NCBI RefSeq assembly: GCF_010389155.1 | Contig: NC_057765.1 | Span: forward strand, 5,642,001-5,706,000 | Direction of reading: 5' to 3' | DNA: 64,000 bases | From: Erigeron canadensis | Lineage: Eukaryota > Streptophyta > Magnoliopsida > Asterales > Asteraceae | Notes under the pieces: model-generated | The model's input: the letters and a program-made list of their open reading frames with translations, nothing else | Database searches by the model: none | What the model was told of the DNA's origin: nothing | In this document: in pieces, positions 32,429-45,065 of the stretch | Numbering within the stretch: the first letter of the stretch is position 1 | Layout: each line of letters opens with the position of its first letter | Position numbers and translations under genes: made by a program

Positions 32429-34712
32429 TCAAGAAGTTTTACTTGAATTGTTCATATATATTGTAGTTAGTTCTTTCGGCTCTTCTTCTTCTTTTTCCTC
32501 TTCTTCTTCTTCTTCTTCTTCATCTTGGACTTTATTATTTTTTTCAAAAAGCGAAAATTCTGATACGATAATAGCGACTATCATCACAATACCCATGAAT
32601 ATGAATAATCCGATAAAACTTTGAACATCTAGACTTTGTGGAAGAGCACGACTAGGTTGTGATTTATCAAGAGTGGATAATCCAAGATACCTTCTCTTCA
32701 TATCCATCATAGTTTTACTTTCAGTAACATTGATGACCGCCTCAGAGAAGATCTGTAACAAAGGTGATCCACGGGCGAATGCCTGAGACCAATATTTAAC
32801 ACATGAAGTTAACTTGGGCCTTTATTCCATGACGTGCACAAGATTTTGAAATGTTTTTGGATTACTCTTGAGTGTTTGTTGTTTCAAGAGTAATTTGTAA
32901 ACACGATGAACCCGGAGGTGTCAAATGATGATTATTTCAAAAGGCCTAAGGCTGAATTTCCCAATCTTGAATAATTCCTATGTGATTTACTCTCTTTTTT
33001 AAGACTGAAATGTTTACAAATTATTCATTTATTCTCTTGACAATACCTAAACTACTAACACTATACATAAGGCTAATCCAAAAAGTTTTAGATCCGAAGC
33101 ACTCAACATGATTGCACAAACATCCTGAATAGGAGAGAAGCGAAAGGGACTCACAAATGCAATTCCAGATTCCTGATTTATGGGTCCGTGTTTCATGTAG
33201 TCAGACCCATACTTAGAAAGGAAAAGATCAATGTATGGGAGCTCATCAAATACGGCATTTACACTACCATCGGATAGTGCATTTTTGAAATCTTCATAGC
33301 TATTGAGCGATCGTAGATTGTGTCCAGAACAATTGTATTGTTCGATAATAAGATCTTTAATAAAAGATCCGCCTTGGTATCCTACGTTTTCAAAGCTTGA
33401 AGGTAATTTGGGACGTAGTTGATCTAGTGTCAACCATGAGGATAAAGTAGCTGTAAAAATTTGAACTACTATAAATATCATACAAAACATCATAACTAGA
33501 ACCACCTTAGAGCATCTGTTGCGTATTTTTCCTGCAAAATGAATGAAGATATAACTCTCTTAAATATTGTTTGCTTTTTCTAGTATGTTCCTAACATTCA
33601 AAGTAAATACTTAAGCAAAAAGAAGAAAATCATTCGAAAGAATCATATGTAATGAGACTAATATAAGGAACATTTAAATGAGGTATTAAACTATTAATGT
33701 ATCTTCATATCCTTACCTTCATGGAAGAAGAACGCTGAAATAGGAAACCATATGACCATGATGAGTTGTCTATAGAACGGGCCAACAAATTTAGGGTTCT
33801 TAGCTCGGTATTCTAAAATGGCAAGCGTGATTCCAATTAAGATATATGCGCTAATTAGTGATTCCCATAGTCTTTTGGTAAATGGTCTTAAGAAGGTCCA
33901 CAAGGTTTGGTTCCATTCATGTGTAGCATGCACAAGCATATAAACTTCTGCGCTTAGATATGGAGTCGTAAATGAAACGTATTGAGCTCTATTTCCCCGT
34001 ATAGTAACATCACCAGCGACCGCCTCACATGTCTACAAGATAGTAACTAATTGATTAATCATGCTATAATATTATTGCTTATAATAAGTTTTATTGTATC
34101 ACATAATTCTTAATTAAATACGAAATTTCAAATACATTTTATTCAATTAATACCCGGTTTTCAATGTGCTTTAGGAGTTCATCATAGGTGCCATTCATCT
34201 GTCCCGTGTCATTGACGAAGGGTTTGAAAATCGGTTGAACGTTAAAGGGTAATTTCTGCAATGCGTAACAAAATATTGCTATGGAAAATCCTCCTTCGAC
34301 CTCATTATGCTCGTTGACTTTAACAAATTCAGTAAAGCCCGTCTTTTTTGGTACCCACACAACTAATGTTCTGCATGGACTCTTCCCTTGTTTTTTAATG
34401 TTCCAGTTGGGCCCTATAATGTCTTCAACATGAAGTCGTATATCAAAACGGTCTAAAATTAGTACTAAATAGGTAATTAAAGAAATAGTAAGGCTTGGAA
34501 CAAATATCATGACCAAAAATGAATCATACAACATATTGGCTAAAATGTAACATATAAATACCTGCACACACATCTCCACGTCCATTACTATTAACTCGCT
34601 CCTGGACAGAGCGTCTTCGATGGCTGAATTTATATCGGGCCGAGGCCTTTACTGACACACATAGCAAGACTATGAAGAACACCAGGAAATTGAAACGACC
34701 TTGGTGCTGCAT
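32429..34712 (-). CDS. Glutamate-receptor-like channel lacking the amino-terminal domain (copy D, intact)
   Basis: Exons on the minus strand: 34562-34712, 34154-34422, 33717-34032, 33155-33531, 32429-32782, joined by GT-AG introns to 1467 nt and 488 aa. Exons 2 and 3 have exactly the lengths of A and C (269 and 316). It has a signal peptide (MQHQGRFNFLVFFIVLLC), basic linker (RYKFSHRRRSVQERVN), S1, M1, pore loop (WFPISAFFFHEG), M3 (IFTATLSSWLTLDQL), S2 (FDELPYIDLFLSKY) and M4. The C-tail is longer than in A and C: a Glu-rich stretch coded by a GAA/GAG repeat (about 32478-32522 on the plus strand as CTT/CTC), then a novel end (PKELTTIYMNNSSKTS). It is the most compact copy, with introns of 121-372 bp. 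Function as a cation channel subunit is inferred from the family. Confidence 0.88.
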
Positions 34713-34770
34713 ATTTATTTAGGTGGTAATATCAGCAAGAATGTCAATATAGATAAATTGAATGAGTGGT

Positions 34771-34798
34771 ATATGGTATATATATATATATATATATA
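34771..34798 (-). promoter_or_regulatory. (AT)n/TATA tract upstream of GLR-D
   Basis: An AT alternation about 60-90 bp before the ATG, in the same place as in GLR-A and GLR-C and followed upstream by the shared GTTGACTTGGTACAA motif. Confidence 0.45.
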
Positions 34799-34812
34799 GT
34801 GCGAAATAGGTT

Positions 34813-36385
34813 GACTTGGTACAAGTGATATATAGATTCGAGAGAAGTAACATATTAATTTGTTGCTAGTCTTAATTGTCAATTAGAATCATATATATTA
34901 CAAAAGAATATACTTATTATTTATTGATTTGTAAATGTTTTCCATACCTTGCAAGTTATCTTATTTCAGCAAGGGAGATATAGACCGCTTCAAGTGAATT
35001 CGATTTCCTTGAAATTTCTTCAGCATGAAAAAAAAGGGGAGAAATAAGTAACATCAACTTCCTGTCTTTTACGAGTTACGGGTTTCAAAACCGTCTACTG
35101 TATGTAGAAGTTAAAATATAGACAGTTTTATCTCTATTTAAAATGAAAAGACTGATTTTCGGTTTTATTTAAAGTTGGATAAGGACCTTGTAAAGAGTAA
35201 AGATTGTAACCTTTAATTAAAAAAAAAAGGTTTGCTAAATACAGTCCTTAGATTGTGTTTAAGGTGCATAAATTATTTGTATATTTATCATGAAAATCAG
35301 GAATGGACTTTTAATATAGAAGGTACAAATTGTTTTATGCAATTAGTATTTCCAAAAAAATAAAAATAAAAAATGGTTGTATAATGTTTGTATAACGTTT
35401 TAAGATTTGGTGCAACTTTTAATGGTCAGTTAGAGTCATATTGTCATACAATATATACCTATTAATTAATCTATAATCTACATTATTGATTTGTTAATGT
35501 TATCAATACTTTGCAAGTTGTCTTATTTTAGAAAGGAAGACATTAATCGTTTCAACTGAGAGTTTTCCCAGAAATTTCCTCAATGTTTGAAATATGAAGA
35601 GTATATATTAACTTCTGACTATCTAGTTATATCACTGAATTTTTCTTTGCCATTCAAGAAAATTCAATATTTTCACAATTGTCATGGAACAAGTGTCCGC
35701 ATCATACAATAGCTTCATGTGTGGATATATTGGTGGCAAATACTTTCCGATTTTGATATAATCTTTATTTATTTATTATTATTATTCATATGTATTATTT
35801 TTGAATGGCTTGTGATAGAATCTAGCTAAGGAGTGATAGAAGCCAAACCAAAGAAAAGCAATAAACAAAGAAAAGATTTCATTTATAATTTTTTGTGTAT
35901 ATACAGTTATGCACCTAAGGTCGAAGCCATGAAAATCCAAATGGGAATAAAATTATCACATAAGCCTGTATGTAATGCTAAGAAATATAAGAAAGATATA
36001 GATCATAAAGTTCACTAACATATATTAGAAATAATACATACATGTGCAATGAGTGTTTGAAATATCTAAATTTTATGTAAATCAAATGAAAATGAATGTG
36101 AATAGTAACTTTATTATTTTGAGATTGAACATCTATATATATCTATATAAAAACTGAGTTTATTAAATTAGTTTCGAAACTAACCATCTCACTTCATAAT
36201 TTCATAATAACTAATGAATTGAATTTGTTAATCCCTCTACTGTTGATTATATGTGTTAATTTTGAAGGTTAATTTTTAAAGGTCGGTTTAATGTGGAGTT
36301 TTAAAGCTCTCTTCATAATGAATTAAGACTTTTGGGTTGCCAAGAAATATATATATATATTGAAGTTGATATATATATATATATA
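34813..36385. other. GLR-D upstream flank with a MITE, no gene seen
   Basis: About 35229-35360 is the third copy of the GGTTTGCTAAATACAG MITE. 35500-35770 and 35905-35950 match the flanks of GLR-C (19010-19300, 19616-19660). A short open frame at 35833-36018 is not kept in the paralogous flank, so I do not call it a gene. Confidence 0.5.
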
Positions 36386-39300
36386 CTAGAGTGAAGACCC
36401 GTGCGATGCACGGTTTGAATTTTATATTTTTATCAAACGCTATATTAACGAATGTGGTTTCCTCTTATAAATACAAATATAAAACTTGGAAGGGGCTGTC
36501 TTGGAACGGTATATTTACTCAGTCCATCGCACCCTAAACGGTTTAAAATCAAACTACAATTACCAGGTAGTCAAATAAAGGGGTTGTCTTGGAACTGTTA
36601 AAACTATTGGTGCTAATATGATCACAGCAGTGGATTTATTCGCTTATGATTTCCAGTATCGTCAATGCATCCCAACTTGGAAAACTTGTCAATATTATCA
36701 TCAAATCATAAAATACAATTATATTCAATCCTAACACACAACTAAATTACAGTACTCCCTTATAAGAACAATACAAAAAAGGGCATTTTCTTATGTAGTG
36801 TCCTCAGTCCAGACCCATTTTTACCCGTTACCCAACACGACCCAAACTTTCCCATTTTACAGCCTCTAACCTAAACAGTTAGCAATATAAACACATTCAA
36901 CTTGTTGCCCACCCGACCCGACTCACACACTTTACATCCTCAAACCAAAACATAAGTAATAATGCAACCGTTTAAATCTGTAACACCCCAACAAGGCGGA
37001 ATCATGGGGTATCACAAGAAAAGCACAGCACGACATGGAAATTATGTAGAGTAAAACTAAATGCATAAAAGGATCAAGTAAATCCATACGAACCATTCAG
37101 TAGTGCAAGTAACCGGGTCATATCTAAGCATAAACCCCAAATCGGGAATAATGAATCACGGATCCAAGAAGTCCAAGTCCATATCCAATTCTAGCATAAT
37201 CAAGCAATCAATCATCCAATACATCTTTAAGCTAACCTGTTCACCTGAAAAGTGTACTAAAACGGGTCAACATAAAGTTGGTGAGTTCGTAGGGACAAGT
37301 AACAGGAAACAAGTGTGTCGGGATAACAACCGTTAACGATACACGAGGATTAGGATACCTAATCACCTTCACACAAATCAACACAAGTCAACGTTTACGT
37401 TTAATAATAACGATAACCGGCACGACTTACATGATGAACAATGCATAAAATACGTTTCCTGACACGACTTACATAATGAATAATGCGTAGTAAACCGACA
37501 CGACTTACATGATGAACAATGCGTAAAAATACATTTCTATCACGACTTACATAATAAATAATGCGTAATAAACCGGCACGACTTACATATATTTCAAATG
37601 CATAATATCACGGCACGACTTACATATATTTCAAATGCGTAATATCAACGTTACGTTACAACTAAGCATTCATATTCAATATACCTGTTAAACAACATCG
37701 TTAACAACAAAATTATGCCACAAATCGTGGGCTTATCGTTATGCCACCAACATGGACTTAATCGTTATCACAATCACAAATCTATAATACGTTCAAGGGG
37801 GAAAATGTTATCATGCGAGATCCTATGTCCCGATCCTTATCAAAACGTTTTCCATCAATCAATAACACAATGCACATACACTTCTTACGATTCTAATTTC
37901 AAGGAATCATTGATGCTTATATATAGGGTCACCCGCAGCCTTCCCACCACATCTCCTATTCGTTGAAAGTATAACCGTCTTCCATGTATGTACAACTACC
38001 CAAACCACAACCAGTATTCATAAACGGAAGCATAATTAACCGAGCAACAAGTCAATACGTTAATCAAACAATCAATCAATCGATTAAACAACAATAACAA
38101 ACACGTACACTTTTCAGCCCGAATCTCAATTAAGTAGGGAGGGTTTACGAAACTCACCTTGATCGACAAGACTCAAGTTAAGAATGATCACAAGCGTACA
38201 ATATTTGTCACACGTTCACAACCTATAGTCATACATATATGCATATCAATACACGTTCATAATTTCATTCTTCGGGATTCGTTCGATCATGAGAATCAAA
38301 ATGATGTTTGTTGGACGGATATGAGATTTGGGGAATGTTAGGAATTGACTATGACATGGATTAAACGAGTTAAAGACATAGAGAAAGAAAACGGGCAACA
38401 ACATGGGTAAGAATGGTTTGACTAAAAAGTCAAAATTGACCAACAACATCCAAACCCTAATTAGACACTTGAAACCGGTTTGTAATGCTTCAAAACTGAA
38501 TTTTATGCTTTATTGGACATGAAATTACATCAATGAACATAACCCACTTCAAAAGTTTAACCCATGACTCACAAAATCATCAAAACCCGTTTTTGACCCA
38601 TGTTGACCTCACAAAACCCTAATTCGACCTAGACCTCGATTTGAAGAATGTCAAGACATGTTTTGAGCATAATTTGACATAAGTAATGTGTATGAGACTA
38701 AACCATACTTTAAAAGTCGTTCCATAACTTCAATTAAACCTCAAATCTGATTTTGACCTAAATTATCCAAGTTGCCAACCCTAAAATCGACCCATTAAGC
38801 TTTTGAACCAAAATTTGACTAAGCGTTGTTTAGGTTAGACTTGAAACATGATTATAAACATAAAATGGTGGATTTGAGATGAGTTTTACTTACCAAAATT
38901 ACTTTCAAAGAGTCAAACCCGAATTTGAGCTAGATGGAAGAATTTCTTGGACTTTGACCTTCAAATCTTTGATATGTTGTTTAGAAGATCATGTTGATTA
39001 TTATTCTAGTTTTAATCTTGCTTAAATTTCCATAAATATGATAGAAATCTAGAGAGAGAGAGAGGTATGTTTGTGTGTGTGTTCATGGAACAGAATTAGA
39101 GAGAGCAAGGTAGATAAGAAATGGAGGGTGGGAGGAAATAAAATCTGAGATAAAGGGGGTGTGGGAGGCAATTTTAGATTCCAACACTTAGACTAATACT
39201 CTATGAATTAGTCTCACTCTGTCTATTTAGACTAATACTCTACGAATTAGTCTCATTCTGTCTATTTAGACTAATACTCTACGAATTAGTCTCATTCTGT

Positions 39301-40754
39301 CTATTAGACTATTACCCCGAGAATCACAAACACGAGTTATACACATGAATGAAGAATCCAAAAAGGAAAAGGTAGATGTTATATACATAAATAACGAAAG
39401 TCAATGGGTCCAACACCACGAGCGTTACAATTAACCACATAGTCAACGAAAGTCAAACATAGTCAAATAGGTCAAAATTCACGAATGTTACAAATTCCAT
39501 TGACCTATAGAACCAATTTACCCATCTTACAACCTCTAGACTAAATATCAAAAAAATAAATATAAATGAACCCATTTCAACCCATTGACCAAACTCAACC
39601 AAAAAATTTTCTAATTTACCACCTCTAACCTATACTTTATTTGAAAAAGGAAAACCTGGATATTAAAAACGTGTTGATTATTATTTTCATTAGAAGTCAA
39701 CCAATGATATATATCTAACACGTGTTGATCATTTTCTTCCGTTAAATTATTTATCCCTCTCAATGGGAAACAAAAGCTTCGATTGGAGTTGAAACCTGTT
39801 GCACGATCAGATAAATAAATTAGAGTTATAGCTAATTAAACGATAACTGAAGACAATAAGATTCCTCGAGCCAATTTGTTTTGTAATGAAAAGGATAACG
39901 TGAAAAGAGAGATATATAGAGGAGTGGATGATAGTTTCTAAATACCTATCATCTTGAATTGAAGTTAATGCTTTTATATCCTCAAACACTCTCTATACTC
40001 TGAAATAAGAATATCGGTTAAAGACAAACAAATATACAAATGCATATAAATCATTATCAAAGAATATGACTAACATAATACCAAGAATTCAGAAACCACT
40101 CTTCTAGGCATTTCATCGAACTCTTAAAGTGTAACCTTACAATATGGCACAACAAAAGCATTAAAAAGAAAAAAACTCACAATTTTTAAGTACCTAAATT
40201 AGAAAAGAAGAGATGGAATAGAAACAGAGGAGTTTCAATCCAAAATTTTCATTCATTTTTCAATTTATAATAAATCAAAAAAATGGTCATAACCAAAAAG
40301 TAATGGTCATAAACCGTATTTGTTCTTCACCTTATAGAGATGGATTGAAAGAACTGATATGATAATTTTTGGAAGAGATTTTTGAGTAATAATGGTGGGA
40401 AATTGAATGGGTTAGTATGAGGGGCATCAACATTATAATTATTATTTGTTTGTATTTTTCAATTACGTAAGTGAAAGGGTGGAGGCTGAGTTTATTTTTA
40501 TAAACCGATTGGAATCTTTTAGGTTGGGCTGATGAATTATAAGGGATATCAAAAGGTTATAGTTAATGACTTAAATCATTTACTTGTACTATTATTGTCA
40601 TACTAATACTAAATTACCAATATCAAAATGGTTAAATTATAGATTATTAATCCTTAATACTCCTTCGTATATAAGTATTAACTAACCTCATTTAATACCC
40701 TAATAAATGAAGTGCTAAAAAACGATCAGGCCTTCAACTTTATATTATAATAGA
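36386..40754 (-). mobile_element. Helitron (non-autonomous) with nested solo LTR
   Basis: On the minus strand it begins A/TCTATTATAATATAAAGTTG (TC at 40754-40753) and ends with hairpin CCGTGCATCGCACGG, GTCTTCACT and CTAG followed by T (36389-36385). Both ends obey the Helitron A/T rule. It is 4369 bp, of which 2514 bp are the inserted LTR at 36979-39492. The remaining 1.86 kb has no Rep/helicase frame and I recognise no captured gene in it. Confidence 0.8.
36979..39492. mobile_element. Solo Ty3/gypsy LTR (Tekay-like), 2.5 kb
   Basis: It begins TGTAACACCCCAACAAGGCG and ends ACGAATGTTACA, with TGTAACA/TGTTACA ends. The flanks AAATC and AATTC agree at four of five bases. It is homologous to the LTR at 57915-60316 and, inverted, to the interior of 23513-25706. 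It contains two tandem arrays: CGGCACGACTTACATGATGA-type units (37415-37640, about six) and a 39-bp unit with AGACTAATACTCTACGAATT (39186-39308, three). Confidence 0.8.
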
Positions 40755-41717
40755 TATTTTGAAGATTATAATAATCATATGGTTTATTTTTTTTTAATTA
40801 TTATATTGAGTTTCATAAGTGATTAATTATTCTCTATTAATTCTTTATAATATAATATAGATATAAAATAAAACGATATATCTCAATTACTTGACATCAT
40901 ATCATCACGTCATCAACTATAGATTTGTGTGTTATGATCCACATTTCTATCTCTGTATATAGTAAAGCACACCAGTTACAATAACGTCGGTTGTGGTATT
41001 GTCTTAAAAAAATATTTATAATGTTGTGTTCGTGAATAAAACAATATGCAAAAACGATAATTAATGCCCGTAACGTGGAGTTGTACGTAAACCTCCTATT
41101 ATATAGTATACTGTATATGATAATCAAATTTAATTAAAATATAATATAATTGATGCAATAATTTATCTATTGCAAAAGTGTCACAAAATACTGATAATAA
41201 TCTATAGGTCTCTTCCATGACTTGTAACAAATCAAGAATATTAAGCAACGCTTAAAAACTACTTGACAGTTTTATCTTAAGTAAAAAAAAAAAAGGTTTC
41301 CAATTTGGCAAATAGTATGAATTTGGTCTAAAAACAATAAAGGTGTTAACTATCTAATCCAAATCTTTATAGATTGTTATAACAAATCAAGAATAACTAA
41401 ATTTATTTGTCAAGCAAAATATTATGCTTCGTCAATCAATAATTTATATAATTCTTTAATCAATTTGTATGTATGGCCGACCAATTCAAACAAACTGATA
41501 ATGGAGTAAAATATAATCATCAGTTTGTCAATGCAAAACTTGACACACAAGTATGAAATATACCTAATTATTTTATGTAAGAAGGACGTAGACGATTTAA
41601 GCAAGTTAAGTAACGTTTCAGTACCCCAACAAAATCATGATAACATTTTAATTAATCATTACAGATACATGTATAAAAGATGAATTAGTCATTAGGATTA
41701 ATTTAGTTCTTTGTAGA
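40755..41717. other. AT-rich spacer and start of segmental duplication copy 2
   Basis: 40755-41360 shows nothing that I can name. From about 41360 it is the second copy of the 30205-31140 block. Confidence 0.5.
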
Positions 41718-41986
41718 CTAATAAAGAGCATGGTACCCGCGTAATGTGGTGGTGGTGGGGTAGGCAATCTAGTGGTGTATGTTAATGTAATTGTGATAGT
41801 GGAATTTTTAGAAGATAAGGGCTTAAAGTGTTAATCATTAAAATAAAGGTTTAGAGTGTAAATTAATTCATTAAGGGCAAATTTGGTATTTTATAAAAAC
41901 ATTTTCAATTATGGTTTTTATAAAGGGTAATATAGTAATTTTGTATGTAATTATTGTGTAACTATTATGATAATTTTTATAAATGA
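41718..41986 (-). mobile_element. Short Helitron, with empty site in the paralogous copy
   Basis: On the minus strand it begins TCATTTATAAAAATT (from 41986) and ends with the GC block (CGCGGGTACC), ATGCTCTTTA and TTAG followed by T (41721-41717). The duplicated copy at about 31110 reads TGTAGACTGATTATAGATAT without it, which gives the insertion borders. It is 269 bp. Confidence 0.72.
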
Positions 41987-42032
41987 ATATAGATATTTAA
42001 GCAAAAGTATTATATGGACTATATCTTTAAAA

Positions 42033-42260
42033 GGGTGACTAATGTACTTTAACTCATTTACATGGTTGCCCATCAAACTGAATTATTAATACACATCACC
42101 AACATACTTTTCTAAATTTTACATGATTCACCAATGGGTAACCTGATAACCTACATGTAAAATTTAGAAAAGTATGTTGGTAATGTATATTAATAATTCA
42201 GTTTGATGGGTAACCATGTAAATGAGCAAAAATATAATAGTCATCCAGTGACTTAACCCT
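42033..42260. mobile_element. Foldback MITE
   Basis: ACATGGTTGCCCATCAAACTG... to CTAAATTTTACATG is repeated inverted after a short loop near 42140. The flanks share CTTTAAAA (42025-42032, 42261-42268). It is 228 bp and would form one long hairpin. Confidence 0.8.
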
Positions 42261-42892
42261 CTTTAAAATGACAATATATATATATGCACTATATCTTTAG
42301 AATGTATACGAATCTTAATACCTGAATATGATGCACGGTTTGATTGCATATGTGATTTATCTTAATTAATATTTAACTAGTTTTTTTTATAGGCACAGCT
42401 CTGGAAAACATAGGGATACATAAAACTTGCATAGTATACAAAAACGATAAACGTACATTAACATAAATTTAAAAATCATAAAGTAATAAAGGTACAAAAA
42501 CGTAAAAAGAAAACATAGGGATACAAAAACGATAAACGTACATTACAAAAACATACCATAAAGTAATAAAGGTAAGAATAAAAAATTCAAAGACACGCTT
42601 AGATAGTCCACGATAACATAAATTCAACAGTTTAGCGGCCGATATTTATTTTCGACAGTAATACGTAAAAAGAATCAAAATCTAGTGACAAAATTGCAAA
42701 ACTTAATTAAAAAGTTTACTATACGGGGTAATATCTAAAAAGAATCAAAGTTTAATGGCAAAAATACTATATATAAACAAACCTTAATCTATAATATAAC
42801 TAAAAGAGAGAGTTGGGGTACAATTGGCACCCCTAATCCTTCTCCTAGAGTCTAATCCTCTCTCCTTATTAATCCTCTAATTTTTTAATATT

Positions 42893-43187
42893 AATCTAAA
42901 TTAATTTACACTTTTTGGTTTTTCATCACCAATTTACACTTTCACCCCAATCTAAAATAATTAATTTACACTTTTTGGTTTCCCATCATCAATTTACACT
43001 TTAACTCAATTTAAAAATAATAAACCTACATTTTTTGATTTTCCATCACCAATTTACACTTTAACCAAATTTAAAATTAATTAATTATACTTTTTGATTT
43101 TTCATCACCAATTTACACCTCAAAATAATTAATTTACAATTTTTGGTTTTCCATCACCAATTTACAATTTCACCAAATTTAAAAAAT
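42893..43187. repeat. Minisatellite, about 60 bp by five
   Basis: The unit contains TTAATTTACACTTTTTGGTT, then TTCATCACCAATTTACAC and ends AAATTTAAAAT. The copies start near 42895, 42955, 43015, 43075 and 43130. It directly precedes the RPA-like ATG at 43188 and could serve as its leader. Confidence 0.85.
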
Positions 43188-43334
43188 ATGACCACATTAG
43201 TTCATCTTGAAGATCTTAAGCCAACACATGTTAACCTATATTTACGACTTCGTATTGTGTATGTATGGACTGTTTCGGAGTGGAACAACCCGAAGAAAAT
43301 CAAAATGTTCAACATGGTATTTGTTGATGAATTT
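43188..43334 (+). pseudogene. First exon of an RPA70-like (replication protein A large subunit) gene, fragment
   Basis: 49 codons from ATG to a GT donor (GAATTT/GTATGT), in phase 0. The peptide has the form of the N-terminal OB fold in plant RPA70-like proteins: VHLEDLKPTHVNLYLRLRIV, then WTVSEWNNPKK and MFNMVFVDEF. Plant Helitrons often carry RPA70-like genes. No second exon is recognisable in the 1.5 kb that follows, so this is most likely a remnant. Confidence 0.65.
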
Positions 43335-45065
43335 GTATGTATTTTTCAAATTATTAAGTTTACACTTTTAGAATATAAGAAACCGTAAATTTTTTATTTA
43401 ACTAAAGTTGGAAAAAAAGGGTAAACTGAAATCAATATTTATATGGAGTTAATTTTCGTATGTTTTTTTTAGCTTTCGTATTAATTAAGTTGTGATATAT
43501 GACTTAACTAATCTAAATATTATATATTAAATTTTGTATTTGTAACCTATATTAACTCTTAGGATTTATGCTTATATCTTTCTTTAACCTTTTAGATATA
43601 AAGTCTAAATTTGCTATGAGTAGGTTTTCTGATTACTTTAATACATTGACTTTGATTATTTTGCTTCTGTTTTGAAAGTAGCTCATTAATGGTGTATACT
43701 TAAGATTTACGATTATATCTTTCTATAAGCTTTTAGATAAAAAGTCGAATTTTGCTATGACTAAAGTTCTGATTATTTTAATATATCGACTATGATTATT
43801 TTGAATCTGTTTTGAAACTAGCTCATTAATGGTGTAATTTTTTAGCCGCTGTTATTACTTTGTATAGTTTATACTACGAATTCTCTATTTTTGAATACAT
43901 GTTTCAATGAGTTAATTTCCGTTCTAATCATAAACATGCTTCTTCAACTTTTTGACTTATTTGATTCGTTTTATGTTTTATTTTTAGGGAATTTATTTTT
44001 ATTTGCTATCTATTTAATATACTTTAATTCTAATTTTTTAGCTTTGATTAATATATTTTAAGATTACTCGTTCATTGGATGAGTCTGAGCACTAATTGTT
44101 ATATATATAAATATAAATATAAATTCTATGTACGTTAATAAAGTTAATACATTAAAAACTAGATTATTGTCCCGCGTAATACGCGAGTTAATATATATCC
44201 TTTTTAATACTTAAATACAATTTTGTTAACTAACCTTTAATATATATTAAGACAAAACCCTTAATTCTAAATTGGAAAAATAATAACCATTTATTGAATT
44301 TCATCTTTTATTCTCCATCATTTGATCATTTTGATGACATCATCATTGACTAAAGAATTAGTCAATAACACTTTTGGTTCTCATAATTTTATATAAATAA
44401 ATATGTCTTATAAATTTATTTATTTTAGAACAATAATGATATTTCGTAGTCTTTAATGTACATAACTTATAAATAAACAAAATCATTTATACAGTATATT
44501 ATGATTTCATGTATACAAAGTTTATATATTTATATTTCTAATGCGGTGTAAATGATATGAATATTGGACAAAATTTCACTTAGAATGAATTGATACAAAT
44601 ATCATTATTACATGATTTTTTTTATATGATGTGATTGCATAAATTAAAATAACACTTTTGGTACTCCTAATTTATAAAAGTAAAAGTTATGTAGTTATTA
44701 ATGTTAGTAATGATATGTATTTAATATCTCATAACTAACACAATAGTGAACTTGGGGTTTCACCTAAGGCAGCGTCGCATGGTCGCTAGCTTGAGAAAAG
44801 AAATTCCTCTACGACACTAAAGAGTTTCTGCATTTACCTTTTTTATTACACACTTATTGGAATATACAAGTTCCATGCATACTTTTTAATTTTATGGCTG
44901 ACGGCATTATTTGTTAAAATTTTTCTATGATAAAGAACATGATATTATTATTGTGGTTCAAAAGTTCGTAAATATTTATTTAGATTTTAATCGTCTTCAT
45001 ATACTAAATTTTTTTTAATGTAAAACAATATACAAATCTTGCATATTACGCGGGTAATAAGCTAA

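Larger units (their letters stand above)
42788..45065 (+). mobile_element. Helitron candidate carrying an RPA70-like exon
   Basis: It begins A/TCTATAATATAACTAAAAGA (TC at 42788-42789). A candidate end is the degenerate hairpin CTTGCATATTACGCGGG followed by TAATAAG and CTAA, then T (45062-45066). A second, minus-strand Helitron 3' end (hairpin CTCGCGTATTACGCGGG, CTAG at 44162-44159) lies inside, so elements are nested and the pairing of ends is uncertain. Confidence 0.5.

Noticed and set aside
43143..43388. The full 81-codon ORF as one exon
   Set aside because: RPA-like similarity starts at the ATG at 43188 and stops at the GT donor at 43335; the rest is minisatellite and intron.
42788..45065. 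Confident full-length Helitron
   Set aside because: The ends obey the rule only in part and another minus-strand Helitron end lies inside, so the pairing stays a candidate.
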